A stretch of DNA of 30,945 nt from B18-G2 sp964432835 (lineage in GTDB: Archaea > Thermoplasmatota > E2 > DHVEG-1 > B18-G2): positions 1 to 30,945 of the forward strand of contig CAYSPA010000004.1 of the NCBI GenBank assembly GCA_964432835.1. The letters are read 5' to 3'. The notes below the pieces were generated by a model. It saw nothing but the letters and a program-made list of their open reading frames with translations, had not been told where the DNA came from and ran no database searches. Positions 7,498-15,003 of the stretch are shown piece after piece; the stretch's first letter is position 1; the number at the start of each line of letters is the position of its first letter. A program made the position numbers and the translations under genes.

Positions 7498-8336
7498 ACC
7501 TCTCCCTTCCACTGGGTATCCAGATACCTCACCAGAGAGATTCCTTCTTCCTCAACAAATCTCTGGTTTCTCTTCATCAGATTATCAAAATCAACCTTGT
7601 GGCCATCAAATTCTGGACCATCGACGCATGCAAATTTGATCTCATTTCCAACTCTCACTCTGCATGCACCGCACATCCCCATGCCACACACCATTATGGG
7701 ATTGAGACTGACTGTTGTTTTTATCCTGTACTTCTTCGTCAGTTCGCTGACCGCTTTCATCATTGGAATGGGACCAACGGCTATGACATGGTCTATCCTT
7801 TCACCGCTCTCTATCAGCTCTCTCAACACATCGGTAACAAAACCCTTCTTACCCTTGCTACCATCATCTGTTGCAATCATCAGTTCATCGCTGTAATTCG
7901 ATATCTCCTTTTCCATGATTAAAAGGGATTTTGTTCTTGCGCCGAGTATGGATATTACCCTGTTTCCTTCTCTTTTCAGAGCCCTTACAATTGGATAGAG
8001 AGAAGCAACACCCACGCCGCCGCCGACGCATACTACGGTTCCAAATTTCTCTATCTTTGAAGGATTTCCTAAGGGGCCGCATAAACTGTAAAGTTTGTCC
8101 CCAACCTCGAGAGAGCCGAGTTTCTTGGTGGATGTGCCTATCTCCAGAAATATCAACGTTATTGTGCCCTCTTCCCTGTCATAATCAGCTATGGTTATTG
8201 GTATTCTTTCTCCTTTCTCATCCGCCATGACTATTACAAATTGCCCGGGATTTGCATGCTTTGCAATAAGAGGGGCTTTTACCACGATCTGTTTTAGATT
8301 TTCATGCAGTATTTTTTTGTCGATGATTTCGCACAT
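7494..8336 (-). CDS. nfnS: Small subunit of NADH-dependent ferredoxin:NADP+ oxidoreductase (SudB/PyrK-like FNR fold)
   Basis: The protein has 280 residues. It shows an FAD-binding beta-barrel (HANPGQFVIVM; RIPITIAD), an NAD-binding Rossmann segment (CVGGGVGVASLYPIVRAL), and a C-terminal [2Fe-2S] site made by CGMGMCGAC and a later Cys in FACVDGPEFDG. This matches NfnS and sulfide dehydrogenase beta subunits. In Nfn the small subunit takes electrons from or gives them to NAD(H), and the large subunit handles NADP(H) and ferredoxin. It lies 28-37 nt after gdhA, so all three probably share a transcript. An in-frame GTG at 8345 is an alternative start; I chose the ATG because homologues begin close to it. 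Confidence 0.87.
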   Translation of the reverse strand: MCEIIDKKILHENLKQIVVKAPLIAKHANPGQFVIVMADEKGERIPITIADYDREEGTITLIFLEIGTSTKKLGSLEVGDKLYSLCGPLGNPSKIEKFGTVVCVGGGVGVASLYPIVRALKREGNRVISILGARTKSLLIMEKEISNYSDELMIATDDGSKGKKGFVTDVLRELIESGERIDHVIAVGPIPMMKAVSELTKKYRIKTTVSLNPIMVCGMGMCGACRVRVGNEIKFACVDGPEFDGHKVDFDNLMKRNQRFVEEEGISLVRYLDTQWKGEV

Positions 8337-8373
8337 GTCTCTCACTATTTTAAATTAATTAGGGAGGGGATAC

Positions 8374-9741
8374 TCAGAAGATCCCCTGCTCGACCATTGC
8401 GTCTGCTACCTTTACAAAACCGCCTATGTTCGCTCCCGCTATGAGATTCTTTGGACTGTCTGCGTATTTTTCTGCATATTTCACACATGTGTTGAAGATG
8501 TTCACCATTATGTTGTGCAATTTTTGATCAACTTCCTCTGGACTCCACTGTGTGAACTGCGCATTCTGACTCATCTCTAAACCGCTCACAGCTACTCCTC
8601 CAGCATTTGCTGCTTTTGCCGGACCTATGATTACACCATTCTCTGTGAAGTGTTCTACCGCATCTGGAGTTGTTGGCATGTTTGCTCCTTCTACAACAGC
8701 AATGACACCAGCGTTTGCAAGCATCTTTGCATCATTGAGATCAATCTCATTCTGGGTTGCACACGGGAATGCAACGTCCACTTTACCTTCCTCCTTTGCT
8801 GCAATCTCCCACGCCTTCTTGCCCTCATAGAAGTCCAGACCGAATTTTTCTGCAACCTCCTGCAACCTGCCCCTCCTTATTGCCTTGGTCTCATAAACCG
8901 CATTCCATATCTCATCATTTATTCCATCCGGAAGATACATCGTTCCCTTTGAATCTGAAAGAGTTATTACCTTTCCACCGAGTTCTGTGACCTTCTTTGA
9001 TGCAAACTGTGCAACATTACCGCTTCCAGAGATTGCAACCTTCATGCCACTGAGGTCTTTCTTGTTGTGGAACTTTTTCAGCATCTCCATGAGATAGTAT
9101 GTTGCTCCATACCCGGTTGCTTCTGGTCTTATGTATGAACCTCCCCAGTTTAATCCCTTACCTGTGAGAACTCCTTCCCATCTGTTTACCAACTTTCTGT
9201 ATGTTCCAAAGAGATAACCAATTTCCCTTGCTCCTACACCAATATCTCCCGCCGGAACATCGGTGTTTGGACCTATATGTCTGAATAATTCCATCATGAA
9301 TCTCTCACAGAATCTTCGCACTTCAGAATCGCTTTTTCCATGTGGGTCAAAATCGCTTCCTCCTTTTGCTCCACCCATCGGTATGCCTGTGAGTGCATTC
9401 TTGAAAATCTGTTCGAAACCAAGGAACTTGAGTATTCCAAGATTTACGGTTGGATGGAATCTCAATCCACCCTTATAGGGACCTATCGCACCATTGAACT
9501 CAACTCTGTAACCTCTGTTCACATGAATTTCTCCATTATCGTCTTCCCATGTGACTCTGAACATTATCACTCTCTCTGGCTCAACGATTCTCTCGAGGAT
9601 TTTCTCCTTCTGATATTTTGGATTTTTTTTCACGACTGGCATTATACTCTCTACAACCTCTCTTACTGCCTGATGGAATTCCTTTTCTCCAGGGTTCTTC
9701 TCTATCACCTTCTCCATGAATACTTCAACATCCTTGTCCAT
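8374..9741 (-). CDS. gdhA: Glutamate dehydrogenase, bacterial-type (NADP-dependent-like)
   Basis: The protein has 455 residues, the length of bacterial hexameric GDH (E. coli GdhA has 447) rather than the shorter archaeal form (about 420). Family motifs are all present: GPYKGGLRFHP, the catalytic-lysine segment LTGIPMGGAKGG, DVPAGDIGVGAREIGYLFG, the Rossmann motif ISGSGNVAQFA, and CATQNEID. It interconverts glutamate and 2-oxoglutarate plus ammonia. The residues after the second Rossmann strand (LSDSKG) resemble NADP-specific enzymes. With nfnSL directly downstream, NADPH made by glutamate oxidation could be passed to ferredoxin and NADH. Consecutive glycines use GGA GGA or GGA GGT, unlike several neighbours, which is weak support for lateral acquisition. 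A clear ribosome-binding site (GGGAGGG) lies 6 nt before the ATG. Confidence 0.95.
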   Translation of the reverse strand: MDKDVEVFMEKVIEKNPGEKEFHQAVREVVESIMPVVKKNPKYQKEKILERIVEPERVIMFRVTWEDDNGEIHVNRGYRVEFNGAIGPYKGGLRFHPTVNLGILKFLGFEQIFKNALTGIPMGGAKGGSDFDPHGKSDSEVRRFCERFMMELFRHIGPNTDVPAGDIGVGAREIGYLFGTYRKLVNRWEGVLTGKGLNWGGSYIRPEATGYGATYYLMEMLKKFHNKKDLSGMKVAISGSGNVAQFASKKVTELGGKVITLSDSKGTMYLPDGINDEIWNAVYETKAIRRGRLQEVAEKFGLDFYEGKKAWEIAAKEEGKVDVAFPCATQNEIDLNDAKMLANAGVIAVVEGANMPTTPDAVEHFTENGVIIGPAKAANAGGVAVSGLEMSQNAQFTQWSPEEVDQKLHNIMVNIFNTCVKYAEKYADSPKNLIAGANIGGFVKVADAMVEQGIF

Positions 9742-9748
9742 AAACTTC

Positions 9749-9794
9749 CCTCCCTTTTCTTGCCGAGGGAGGTATCTGCAAGTTATATTTAAAG
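9749..9794 (-). promoter_or_regulatory. gdhA promoter with an inverted repeat covering the Shine-Dalgarno region
   Basis: The TATA element TTTAAATATAA (minus strand, about 9783-9793) predicts a start near 9763. A perfect 7-bp inverted repeat, CCTCCCT at 9749-9755 and AGGGAGG at 9766-9772 on the plus strand, has a 10-nt loop. One arm is the ribosome-binding site of gdhA (AGGGAGGG). If transcription starts upstream of 9772 the hairpin would mask that site. If it starts near 9763 the repeat straddles the start and could be an operator. Confidence 0.4.
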
Positions 9795-9855
9795 TTTAAT
9801 CCGTGGCCGGCTCTATCCCCAAATGAAGAATCATGCCAGAAATAGGTATGATCTT

Positions 9856-10539
9856 CTATCCACAGAGCAGATTGTAAATCGAGAGAAGTTCTCCGGCAAC
9901 CGTCCATGCAGTAAGGGGCTCATCGTATATGGAGATCACGTCATCGGAAAACTTCTTCACATCCGTCTTAAAATCGCCTTTCGGAAAACCACCGATCAGA
10001 AACATTAGGTTCTTCTTGCATAGCTCATCTATCGACTCCAAATACTTCCTCGGATTCACTCTTCTTCCATCTGGAGAGAAGGTCACCACCCTGTCTGGCT
10101 TCTCCTTCTCTACCAGCTTCTCGAGAGGTACCTCTCTCTCCATCCAGAGCAGTGGATTCTCCGAATCCTCGGGTACCCTCTCGACTCTGAACAACTGCTC
10201 CATCAAGCCGACAAACCTATTATAGCTTCGCATTATCTTTGCGTCTCTCCTCACATAGATAACATCATCATTTCTGGTATGTACTATCGTCTTAACCATC
10301 CCTTTCTTGTTTGCTATCGATTCCAGGGTTACAAGCAAGAATATATGGACGATATCCGGTCTCCCCCGTCTGTAACCGTCCTCAAGATATCTTAAAGCAG
10401 TGTGATGATAGTTTGAATCCAGAAGAATGTTTTTCGATTCCCTCCCCCTCCTCTTCGCAGATGCAACCACTACGGGGTGACTCCATATCTTGCTCGGCAC
10501 AAGCTCAAGTTCCGATTCCGCGAGAACCACCGTTATCAT
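9856..10539 (-). CDS. nep1: rRNA small-subunit pseudouridine N1-methyltransferase Nep1 (Emg1)
   Basis: The protein has 227 residues. Nep1 signatures are RRGRPDIVHIFLL (about 77-89), the KTIVHTRNDDVIYV strand-loop (about 104-117), and the RSYNRFVGLMEQLF segment that contacts RNA. The SAM-binding trefoil-knot loop is LMFLIGGFPKGDF, followed by ISIYDEPLTAWTVAGELL. Nep1 is a SPOUT-class enzyme that methylates N1 of a hypermodified pseudouridine in small-subunit rRNA and helps ribosome assembly. The related tRNA enzyme TrmY lacks the RGRPDIVH/GLMEQL signature. It begins 4 nt after purP ends, so the two are probably co-transcribed. Confidence 0.93.
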   Translation of the reverse strand: MITVVLAESELELVPSKIWSHPVVVASAKRRGRESKNILLDSNYHHTALRYLEDGYRRGRPDIVHIFLLVTLESIANKKGMVKTIVHTRNDDVIYVRRDAKIMRSYNRFVGLMEQLFRVERVPEDSENPLLWMEREVPLEKLVEKEKPDRVVTFSPDGRRVNPRKYLESIDELCKKNLMFLIGGFPKGDFKTDVKKFSDDVISIYDEPLTAWTVAGELLSIYNLLCG

Positions 10540-10543
10540 GGAA

Positions 10544-11623
10544 TCAACTCAAAATTTCTCCCAACAAGTCATTTTTCTGAGCATATTTAATCTCTTGGGC
10601 TATCCTTCTACCAGTCGATAAATCTGGCTGTATCAGGTCAGAATAAGGAGAGCCAGATATATACGGATTCGTTCCGGCAACAATCCTTGCCGAGATCTCA
10701 AACACCTTGAATTTGAGATCCTCAGTCACCACCGTCTCAAGGCAAAAGGGTCCAACCATTCCACCAAACAACTCTATAGATTTCTCAACGACTTTCTCTC
10801 CCATCCTGAAAACCTCTGGTAGCAGGGATTCTCTCATGACTATAGGTATGTTTCCAGTGACCACGAAAGTTGGATGTATACCGATCTCTTCCAGCTCCGA
10901 GATCGAGCCAATCCTCTGAAGTTCATCTATGGTCGTCTCGTCTCTCCTATCCATGGAAAGCAATTGCAGAGAACCTCTCCTCAATCTGTACCCCTCATTG
11001 ATTATCGGAGAATAGAAGTAATGCAGATAATACCTCGTTCCCATAACGAATTCCTGTATAGTAAAAGGCTTGCTCCAATCCACGAGTTTCTCAAACTCCT
11101 CGTATGTTTTGGCGATGAAAAACCCCTTTCCCCCCTTTGCACCATGGTATTTTACTATAACGGGTCTATCGATATCCTTTGGATCCCTTATCTGTTTCGG
11201 CATATCCAAACCAGCGCCCTCGAGCCACTTTCTCTCAAGATCCCTATCAGACTCCCATATCAGGACCCTTCTGTTTCCAAAGGTTGGTAGCTTAAGTTTC
11301 AAGAAGTTTTCGGCACCAAGATACTCAACAAATGAGCCGTGAGGAATAATAACGACATTCTTTTCCCTCAGCTCCTCGACATACTTTGGAATATCTCTGT
11401 AATCATCAACGAGAAAGAACTCATCCGGCCTCCCGAGAGGGAAGGCATCGTAGAACTTGATTCTATCCTCGATTCCTATACCAAGCGTTCTGAATCCTTC
11501 TTTCTTTGCCCCGTTGAAAATCTGTAAACTGGAATGAGAACATATCGTGGCTATCACGATGTTCTCTTTATCATAACCCTCGAGCAGTTCTTTGATCGAG
11601 AAAACTTTCGCCTCTGCTGCCAT
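10544..11623 (-). CDS. purP: 5-formaminoimidazole-4-carboxamide ribonucleotide synthetase (PurP family)
   Basis: The protein has 359 residues from the ATG at 11623. PurP converts AICAR, formate and ATP to FAICAR. Seen here are the N-terminal substrate segment IATICSHSSLQIFNGAKKEG, IPHGSFVEYLG, FGNRRVLIWESDRDLE, the ATP-grasp strand VIVKYHGAKGGKGFFIA, GNIPIVMRESLLP, and VFEISARIVAGTNPY. These correspond to the Methanocaldococcus enzyme. A longer frame to a TTG at 11677 exists, but a TATA element (CCATATAAA, minus strand, 11646-11654) lies about 27 nt before ATG 11623, so a leaderless start there is better. The window also encodes PurH, which performs the same step from formyl-tetrahydrofolate, so this copy could be redundant or a PurP paralogue. 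Confidence 0.88.
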   Translation of the reverse strand: MAAEAKVFSIKELLEGYDKENIVIATICSHSSLQIFNGAKKEGFRTLGIGIEDRIKFYDAFPLGRPDEFFLVDDYRDIPKYVEELREKNVVIIPHGSFVEYLGAENFLKLKLPTFGNRRVLIWESDRDLERKWLEGAGLDMPKQIRDPKDIDRPVIVKYHGAKGGKGFFIAKTYEEFEKLVDWSKPFTIQEFVMGTRYYLHYFYSPIINEGYRLRRGSLQLLSMDRRDETTIDELQRIGSISELEEIGIHPTFVVTGNIPIVMRESLLPEVFRMGEKVVEKSIELFGGMVGPFCLETVVTEDLKFKVFEISARIVAGTNPYISGSPYSDLIQPDLSTGRRIAQEIKYAQKNDLLGEILS

Positions 11624-11645
11624 TGAAAGAGTTATGAATATTCGA

Positions 11646-11654
11646 TTTATATGG
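11646..11654 (-). promoter_or_regulatory. TATA box of the purP-nep1 transcript
   Basis: CCATATAAA on the minus strand is centred about 27 nt upstream of the purP ATG at 11623, which has no ribosome-binding site. This is the usual geometry of a leaderless archaeal promoter, and it decides the start codon. Confidence 0.6.
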
Positions 11655-11831
11655 ATTTCGCTATCTTGGTACTCCAATCAACCGAGGGTTGTTGTAAGAG
11701 GGAAAGGGCTCTCTAACGCGTTCCATCGACTCCGAGTGGTGAATCGTCCCATTTTCCGGAACAACTGCTCGGATGTATCGATTTCTCCCATGCAACAACG
11801 TGGGCGTGAAATGAGGCAGACAAATCCGAAA

Positions 11832-11870
11832 AGATTTAAACGGGCTTTTTTATAGGACTTACGAGGAGGT
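11832..11870 (+). promoter_or_regulatory. TATA box and ribosome-binding site of the PAS/coiled-coil gene
   Basis: AGATTTAAA at 11832-11840 is a TATA-like element, predicting a start near 11862. GAGGAGGT at 11863-11870 is a strong ribosome-binding site 6 nt before the ATG at 11877. This gene therefore has a very short leader carrying little more than the binding site. The rest of the spacer (11655-11831) contains only distant GTTGTTG/CAACAAC inverted copies (about 11689 and 11795), and I recognise nothing else in it. Confidence 0.5.
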
Positions 11871-11876
11871 ACTTTG

Positions 11877-13322
11877 ATGGGTGTAAATACATCAGATGGA
11901 TATATCAATTTTTTCATTCTTGGAATGGATAGTGAAGGAAAGCTCATAGCATTTAACAAAAGATGTGAAGAACTGACGGGTTATAAGAGAGAGGAGGTTC
12001 TTCACAAGAAGATATGGAATACCATATTTCCAAAGAACCTGAAGAACAAATGGGGTGATATATTCTCAAACAGATCATACCGGTTGGAAATCCCGATACT
12101 GACCAAGGATGGCAAAACCGTAGAGCTTGTATGGAGCCCCATGCAGGTTGGTATAACGAGCAAGGAATTATGGTTGATAGGTGCGGAAAAATCGAAGGAG
12201 AACGAGCTCTGGGAAATCCTCGAACTGGAAAGGGGAAACAAGGGAGAAACGGAGAAAAAGACAAAAACAACAGTCAGCAAAAAAACCAAGAAAGGTAAAA
12301 CCCCCGAGAGAAAAATACCCGCGGTTGCAGAATCCGTGAAATATATGGAGGAGGCGATAAATCTTTTAGAAGATCAATGGACGAAACTCAGGGAATATGC
12401 GAACCAACTCGAAAACATCAGATTAATGCTTGAGAAGTATGCCGAGGGTCTGGAAAAAGAAAAGAAAAAACTCGATAGATACAGGGAAAACGTGGAAAAG
12501 AAAATGAAAAAAGGGCTTCTTTCCGCAATCGGAGACCTGAGGAGTGGAAAAAAGAAACTCCAACGCATGGAGAAATGGAATGCACTAATAGAAAAGGTTA
12601 ACAGAAAAATAGATGAAATTGAGAAAATGAGGGAAAAACTGGAGAACATGATGCAAAGGTCACTCGAGAACACCGAAGATGTTGAGAACCTGAGGAGACA
12701 GATCAGAGATTTGCAGTACAGACTGATGGAGTATCAACAAAGAGAGCAGAAATTGAAAGAGGAACTGGAGCACTACAGAGGAAGGGAAGAAAAACTTGAT
12801 ATTAAAATGAAATTACTCGATGAGATAAGGAAAAAGGAGCGAGAGATAATTTATAGGGAGAGCGAATTGGAAAGAAAAGAAAGGATGTTGAGGAAGAGGG
12901 AGGAAAAACTGAGCGAGAGGGAAAGGGAAATGATGCAGCTACTTGCCAGATGCATGGAGAGTAGCGACGGTAAAAGAGAAACTACTTCCATAGAAGAGGT
13001 TGTAAATGTTCTCCCGGAAGATAAACCCGCCGTTGTCCTAAAAAGGGGGATTATCCAGAAAGTAAATCCACCTTTCTTGGACATAACGGGTTACGATGAA
13101 GATGATATCATAAACAGAAATTTCTTTTCGCTCGTTGATTCGGAAGACCTCCTGAATCTCCAAGAGTATTACCTGTCCAAATTAAAAGGAAATAACGACA
13201 TTCCGCACTGCGAGATCAGGTTAATCAGCAGCAAAAAGGAAAAAATCCCGGTAAAAATAAAATTAAAAAGGATAAAATATGAGGGGGATTTCCTAAACGT
13301 TATACGGATGGAGAGATTCTAA
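11877..13322 (+). CDS. PAS - long coiled coil - PAS protein without an output domain
   Basis: The protein has 481 residues. Residues 10-105 form a PAS domain (FFILGMDSEGKLIAFNKRCEELTGYKREEVL). A short lysine-rich linker (115-145) follows. Residues about 150-365 are highly charged, heptad-like coiled coil rich in K, E and R. A second PAS domain occupies about 380-481 (ERGIIQKVNPPFLDITGYDEDDI type). No kinase, GGDEF, HAMP, methyl-accepting or membrane segment is present, so it is a cytosolic sensor or scaffold whose output must be another protein. Its stop overlaps by 4 nt, tail-to-tail, with the Lsm-archaellin gene. The neighbourhood suggests a link with surface filaments, but that is inference from position only. 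Confidence 0.75.
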   Translation: MGVNTSDGYINFFILGMDSEGKLIAFNKRCEELTGYKREEVLHKKIWNTIFPKNLKNKWGDIFSNRSYRLEIPILTKDGKTVELVWSPMQVGITSKELWLIGAEKSKENELWEILELERGNKGETEKKTKTTVSKKTKKGKTPERKIPAVAESVKYMEEAINLLEDQWTKLREYANQLENIRLMLEKYAEGLEKEKKKLDRYRENVEKKMKKGLLSAIGDLRSGKKKLQRMEKWNALIEKVNRKIDEIEKMREKLENMMQRSLENTEDVENLRRQIRDLQYRLMEYQQREQKLKEELEHYRGREEKLDIKMKLLDEIRKKEREIIYRESELERKERMLRKREEKLSEREREMMQLLARCMESSDGKRETTSIEEVVNVLPEDKPAVVLKRGIIQKVNPPFLDITGYDEDDIINRNFFSLVDSEDLLNLQEYYLSKLKGNNDIPHCEIRLISSKKEKIPVKIKLKRIKYEGDFLNVIRMERF

Positions 13323-14176
13323 TTCAATTCGACGATTCTGCTCGTGAATATACATGGCGCAGACACGTCGAAGGTGCCAGGCGCCCCGACCTCGGGAACA
13401 AGACTTCCAGATATTGAAGCTCTCGGAGGTATCCCCGTTGAGTTAAACGCCGCAGACAGGTTCACCATAATTATCGCTTTATCTCCAACATTCATACCTC
13501 CGTTGTTGTATATTGAGTTATCGGCATCGTGGAGCACTATAACTCCAAATGTCGTTCCGTTGAGAGAGACATTAAGGGTATGGAACACACCGGAAGAATT
13601 AACTTTTGGAGCCACATAACCGCTCGCATTGGAGAACGAAAGAATCACGAGTTTATCGTACTTCAGGTAGAGAATGGTGTTTCTCAGATCAATATCCTCC
13701 GAACCCGATCTTGGTCTTATTGTCAGGGCGAGATGAGTTAAATAATTCTTTTCGCTGTTTGTATAACCTATAACGTCCACTATGGTTAAGCCACTTGATA
13801 TTTCTCTGGTTGTCTGCAGACCCACCTTGTTTGCCCTCTGTTGAAGCAATTCGCCGGTTCTTATAAGAACAGTTGCCGCCACAGCTGCAACGAGAATCAT
13901 CGCTATGAAAACTATAAGTGTACCTATACCTACAAAACCCCTTTCGTCTTGGACAAACTCCCCCTTAACCTTTCTGAGGCTTTTTGGTTTTATCGCTATA
14001 ATTGACTTTATATTCAGGCATCCCAAACCCCTGTCCGAATCTATTATCACGAAACCAGCGTCGTAGTCTATATCTTCCAAAATTCCAGAAACAACGCTTG
14101 CTCTCTCTTTGCCAGGTTCCTTCAGCACAATCTTACAGTACTTCCCTATCAATTTATCCATACACCTCTTCTCCAC
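13319..14176 (-). CDS. Archaellin with an N-terminal Lsm-like domain
   Basis: The protein has 285 residues. From about residue 72 it is a recognisable archaellin: DERGFVGIGTLIVFIAMILVAAV is the class III signal and hydrophobic core helix, followed by LLQQRANKVGLQTTREISSGL and a beta-rich C-terminal domain. Archaellins normally begin 8-15 residues before the GIGTL segment. Here residues 6-68 instead form a small beta-barrel-like sequence (LIGKYCKIVLKE, VVSGILEDIDYDAGFVIID, IKSIIAIKPKS) resembling Sm/Lsm proteins. No ATG, GTG or TTG occurs in frame between the two parts, so the fusion is real as read. The start is GTG 14176, with GGAGGTGG 8 nt upstream; ATG 14161 is an alternative. How such a preprotein would be processed is unclear. 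Confidence 0.75.
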   Translation of the reverse strand: MEKRCMDKLIGKYCKIVLKEPGKERASVVSGILEDIDYDAGFVIIDSDRGLGCLNIKSIIAIKPKSLRKVKGEFVQDERGFVGIGTLIVFIAMILVAAVAATVLIRTGELLQQRANKVGLQTTREISSGLTIVDVIGYTNSEKNYLTHLALTIRPRSGSEDIDLRNTILYLKYDKLVILSFSNASGYVAPKVNSSGVFHTLNVSLNGTTFGVIVLHDADNSIYNNGGMNVGDKAIIMVNLSAAFNSTGIPPRASISGSLVPEVGAPGTFDVSAPCIFTSRIVELN

Positions 14177-14200
14177 TTCTCACCACCTCCTTTTCGCTTC

Positions 14201-14231
14201 ATTCCCCATGGCATTTGATACCATGGGAAAT
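14201..14231. promoter_or_regulatory. Inverted repeat between divergent archaellin-type genes
   Basis: A 14-bp arm at 14201-14214 (ATTCCCCATGGCAT) faces its inverted copy at 14218-14231 with 2 mismatches and a 3-nt spacer. It lies between the TATA box of the Lsm-archaellin gene (minus strand, about 14260-14269, CTTAAATATA) and that gene's ribosome-binding site. It could be a regulator binding site just downstream of the start of transcription, or a leader hairpin. Confidence 0.45.
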
Positions 14232-14351
14232 GTTATCATGTTATATGTCTACAAGTAGGTATATTTAAGCGTTTTTCGGCAAAATCTCAATTTGATATTT
14301 TGTCGCGTGCCAACAATTAACATTCCGATAATGGATGTACAACAATCCCTT

Positions 14352-14357
14352 TATAAA
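14352..14357 (+). promoter_or_regulatory. TATA box of the divergent archaellin-like gene
   Basis: TATAAA is 26 nt upstream of the ATG at 14380, indicating a leaderless transcript. A longer in-frame ATG at 14335 lies upstream of this box and would not be transcribed from it. Confidence 0.6.
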
Positions 14358-14379
14358 CAAATTTATAAAAATTCAAATA

Positions 14380-14997
14380 ATGAAATTCATCACCGTTATC
14401 ACCGGGGACAACAGGGGTTTTTCAAGTATTTTCACTCTACTTGCCATCTTCATGATAATTGGCACGCTGTACACGATCGGTAGCGTGATGCACACAGAAC
14501 TCTACCAGAGTGATAATTTCTTTCAGTTTCCGGAGAATGAAACAAAGAAAGTACTGGATGATATCACTTCGTATCTCATGATTGAAGAGGGATATGCATG
14601 CACTCATGAAAACGGCATGAAAATCATCCTGCTCGTCAAACCCGTGTTCGATACAGATATTTCTCTGGAAGATATAAGTCTGCAAATTGTCCAAAAGGGT
14701 CATCTCACTATCCTGGGGGCGGGAGATGTCCATGAAACGAGGGGAAGCTTATTTGATGCGAATTTCTGGAAAGATATTGGATACGGCACATTTGTGGTAA
14801 TACCCGTTCTCGACGGGGATAACTCTCTCTCATCCCAAAAACTGGTAAATGGCGACATCTTTTTTGTGGCTTTCAAAATCGATGATATGGAGATGGGTGA
14901 TACAGCGAGTTTCTCGTTCTTGACCCCTTACGGTAGATGCATGAACATAGAGGTCCAGATACCATTCTCGACATCAGGCGTATTCAGAATATTTTGA
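14380..14997 (+). CDS. Divergent archaellin-like or pilin-like secreted protein
   Basis: The protein has 205 residues from ATG 14380. The N-terminus, ITGDNRGFSSIFTLLAIF plus further hydrophobic residues, has the class III layout: a charged stretch ending in Arg-Gly directly before a hydrophobic helix. The remainder is beta-rich. Its end (KLVNGDIFFVAFKIDD, MGDTASFSFLTPYGRC) has the 'gap-D-x-hydrophobic ... TPYG' style seen at archaellin C-termini. It therefore looks like a minor or diverged filament subunit, but sequence similarity to true archaellins is weak. It is divergent from the Lsm-archaellin gene and probably shares its regulation. It ends 6 nt before the converging purH stop. Confidence 0.6.
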   Translation: MKFITVITGDNRGFSSIFTLLAIFMIIGTLYTIGSVMHTELYQSDNFFQFPENETKKVLDDITSYLMIEEGYACTHENGMKIILLVKPVFDTDISLEDISLQIVQKGHLTILGAGDVHETRGSLFDANFWKDIGYGTFVVIPVLDGDNSLSSQKLVNGDIFFVAFKIDDMEMGDTASFSFLTPYGRCMNIEVQIPFSTSGVFRIF

Positions 14998-15003
14998 TGC
15001 CCA

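Noticed and set aside
9856..10539. Assignment as the tRNA methyltransferase TrmY
   Set aside because: The RGRPDIVH and GLMEQL motifs and the overall length are those of Nep1, not of TrmY.
11624..11677. Longer purP start at TTG 11677
   Set aside because: The TATA box at 11646-11654 lies inside that extension, and family members begin near the ATG at 11623.
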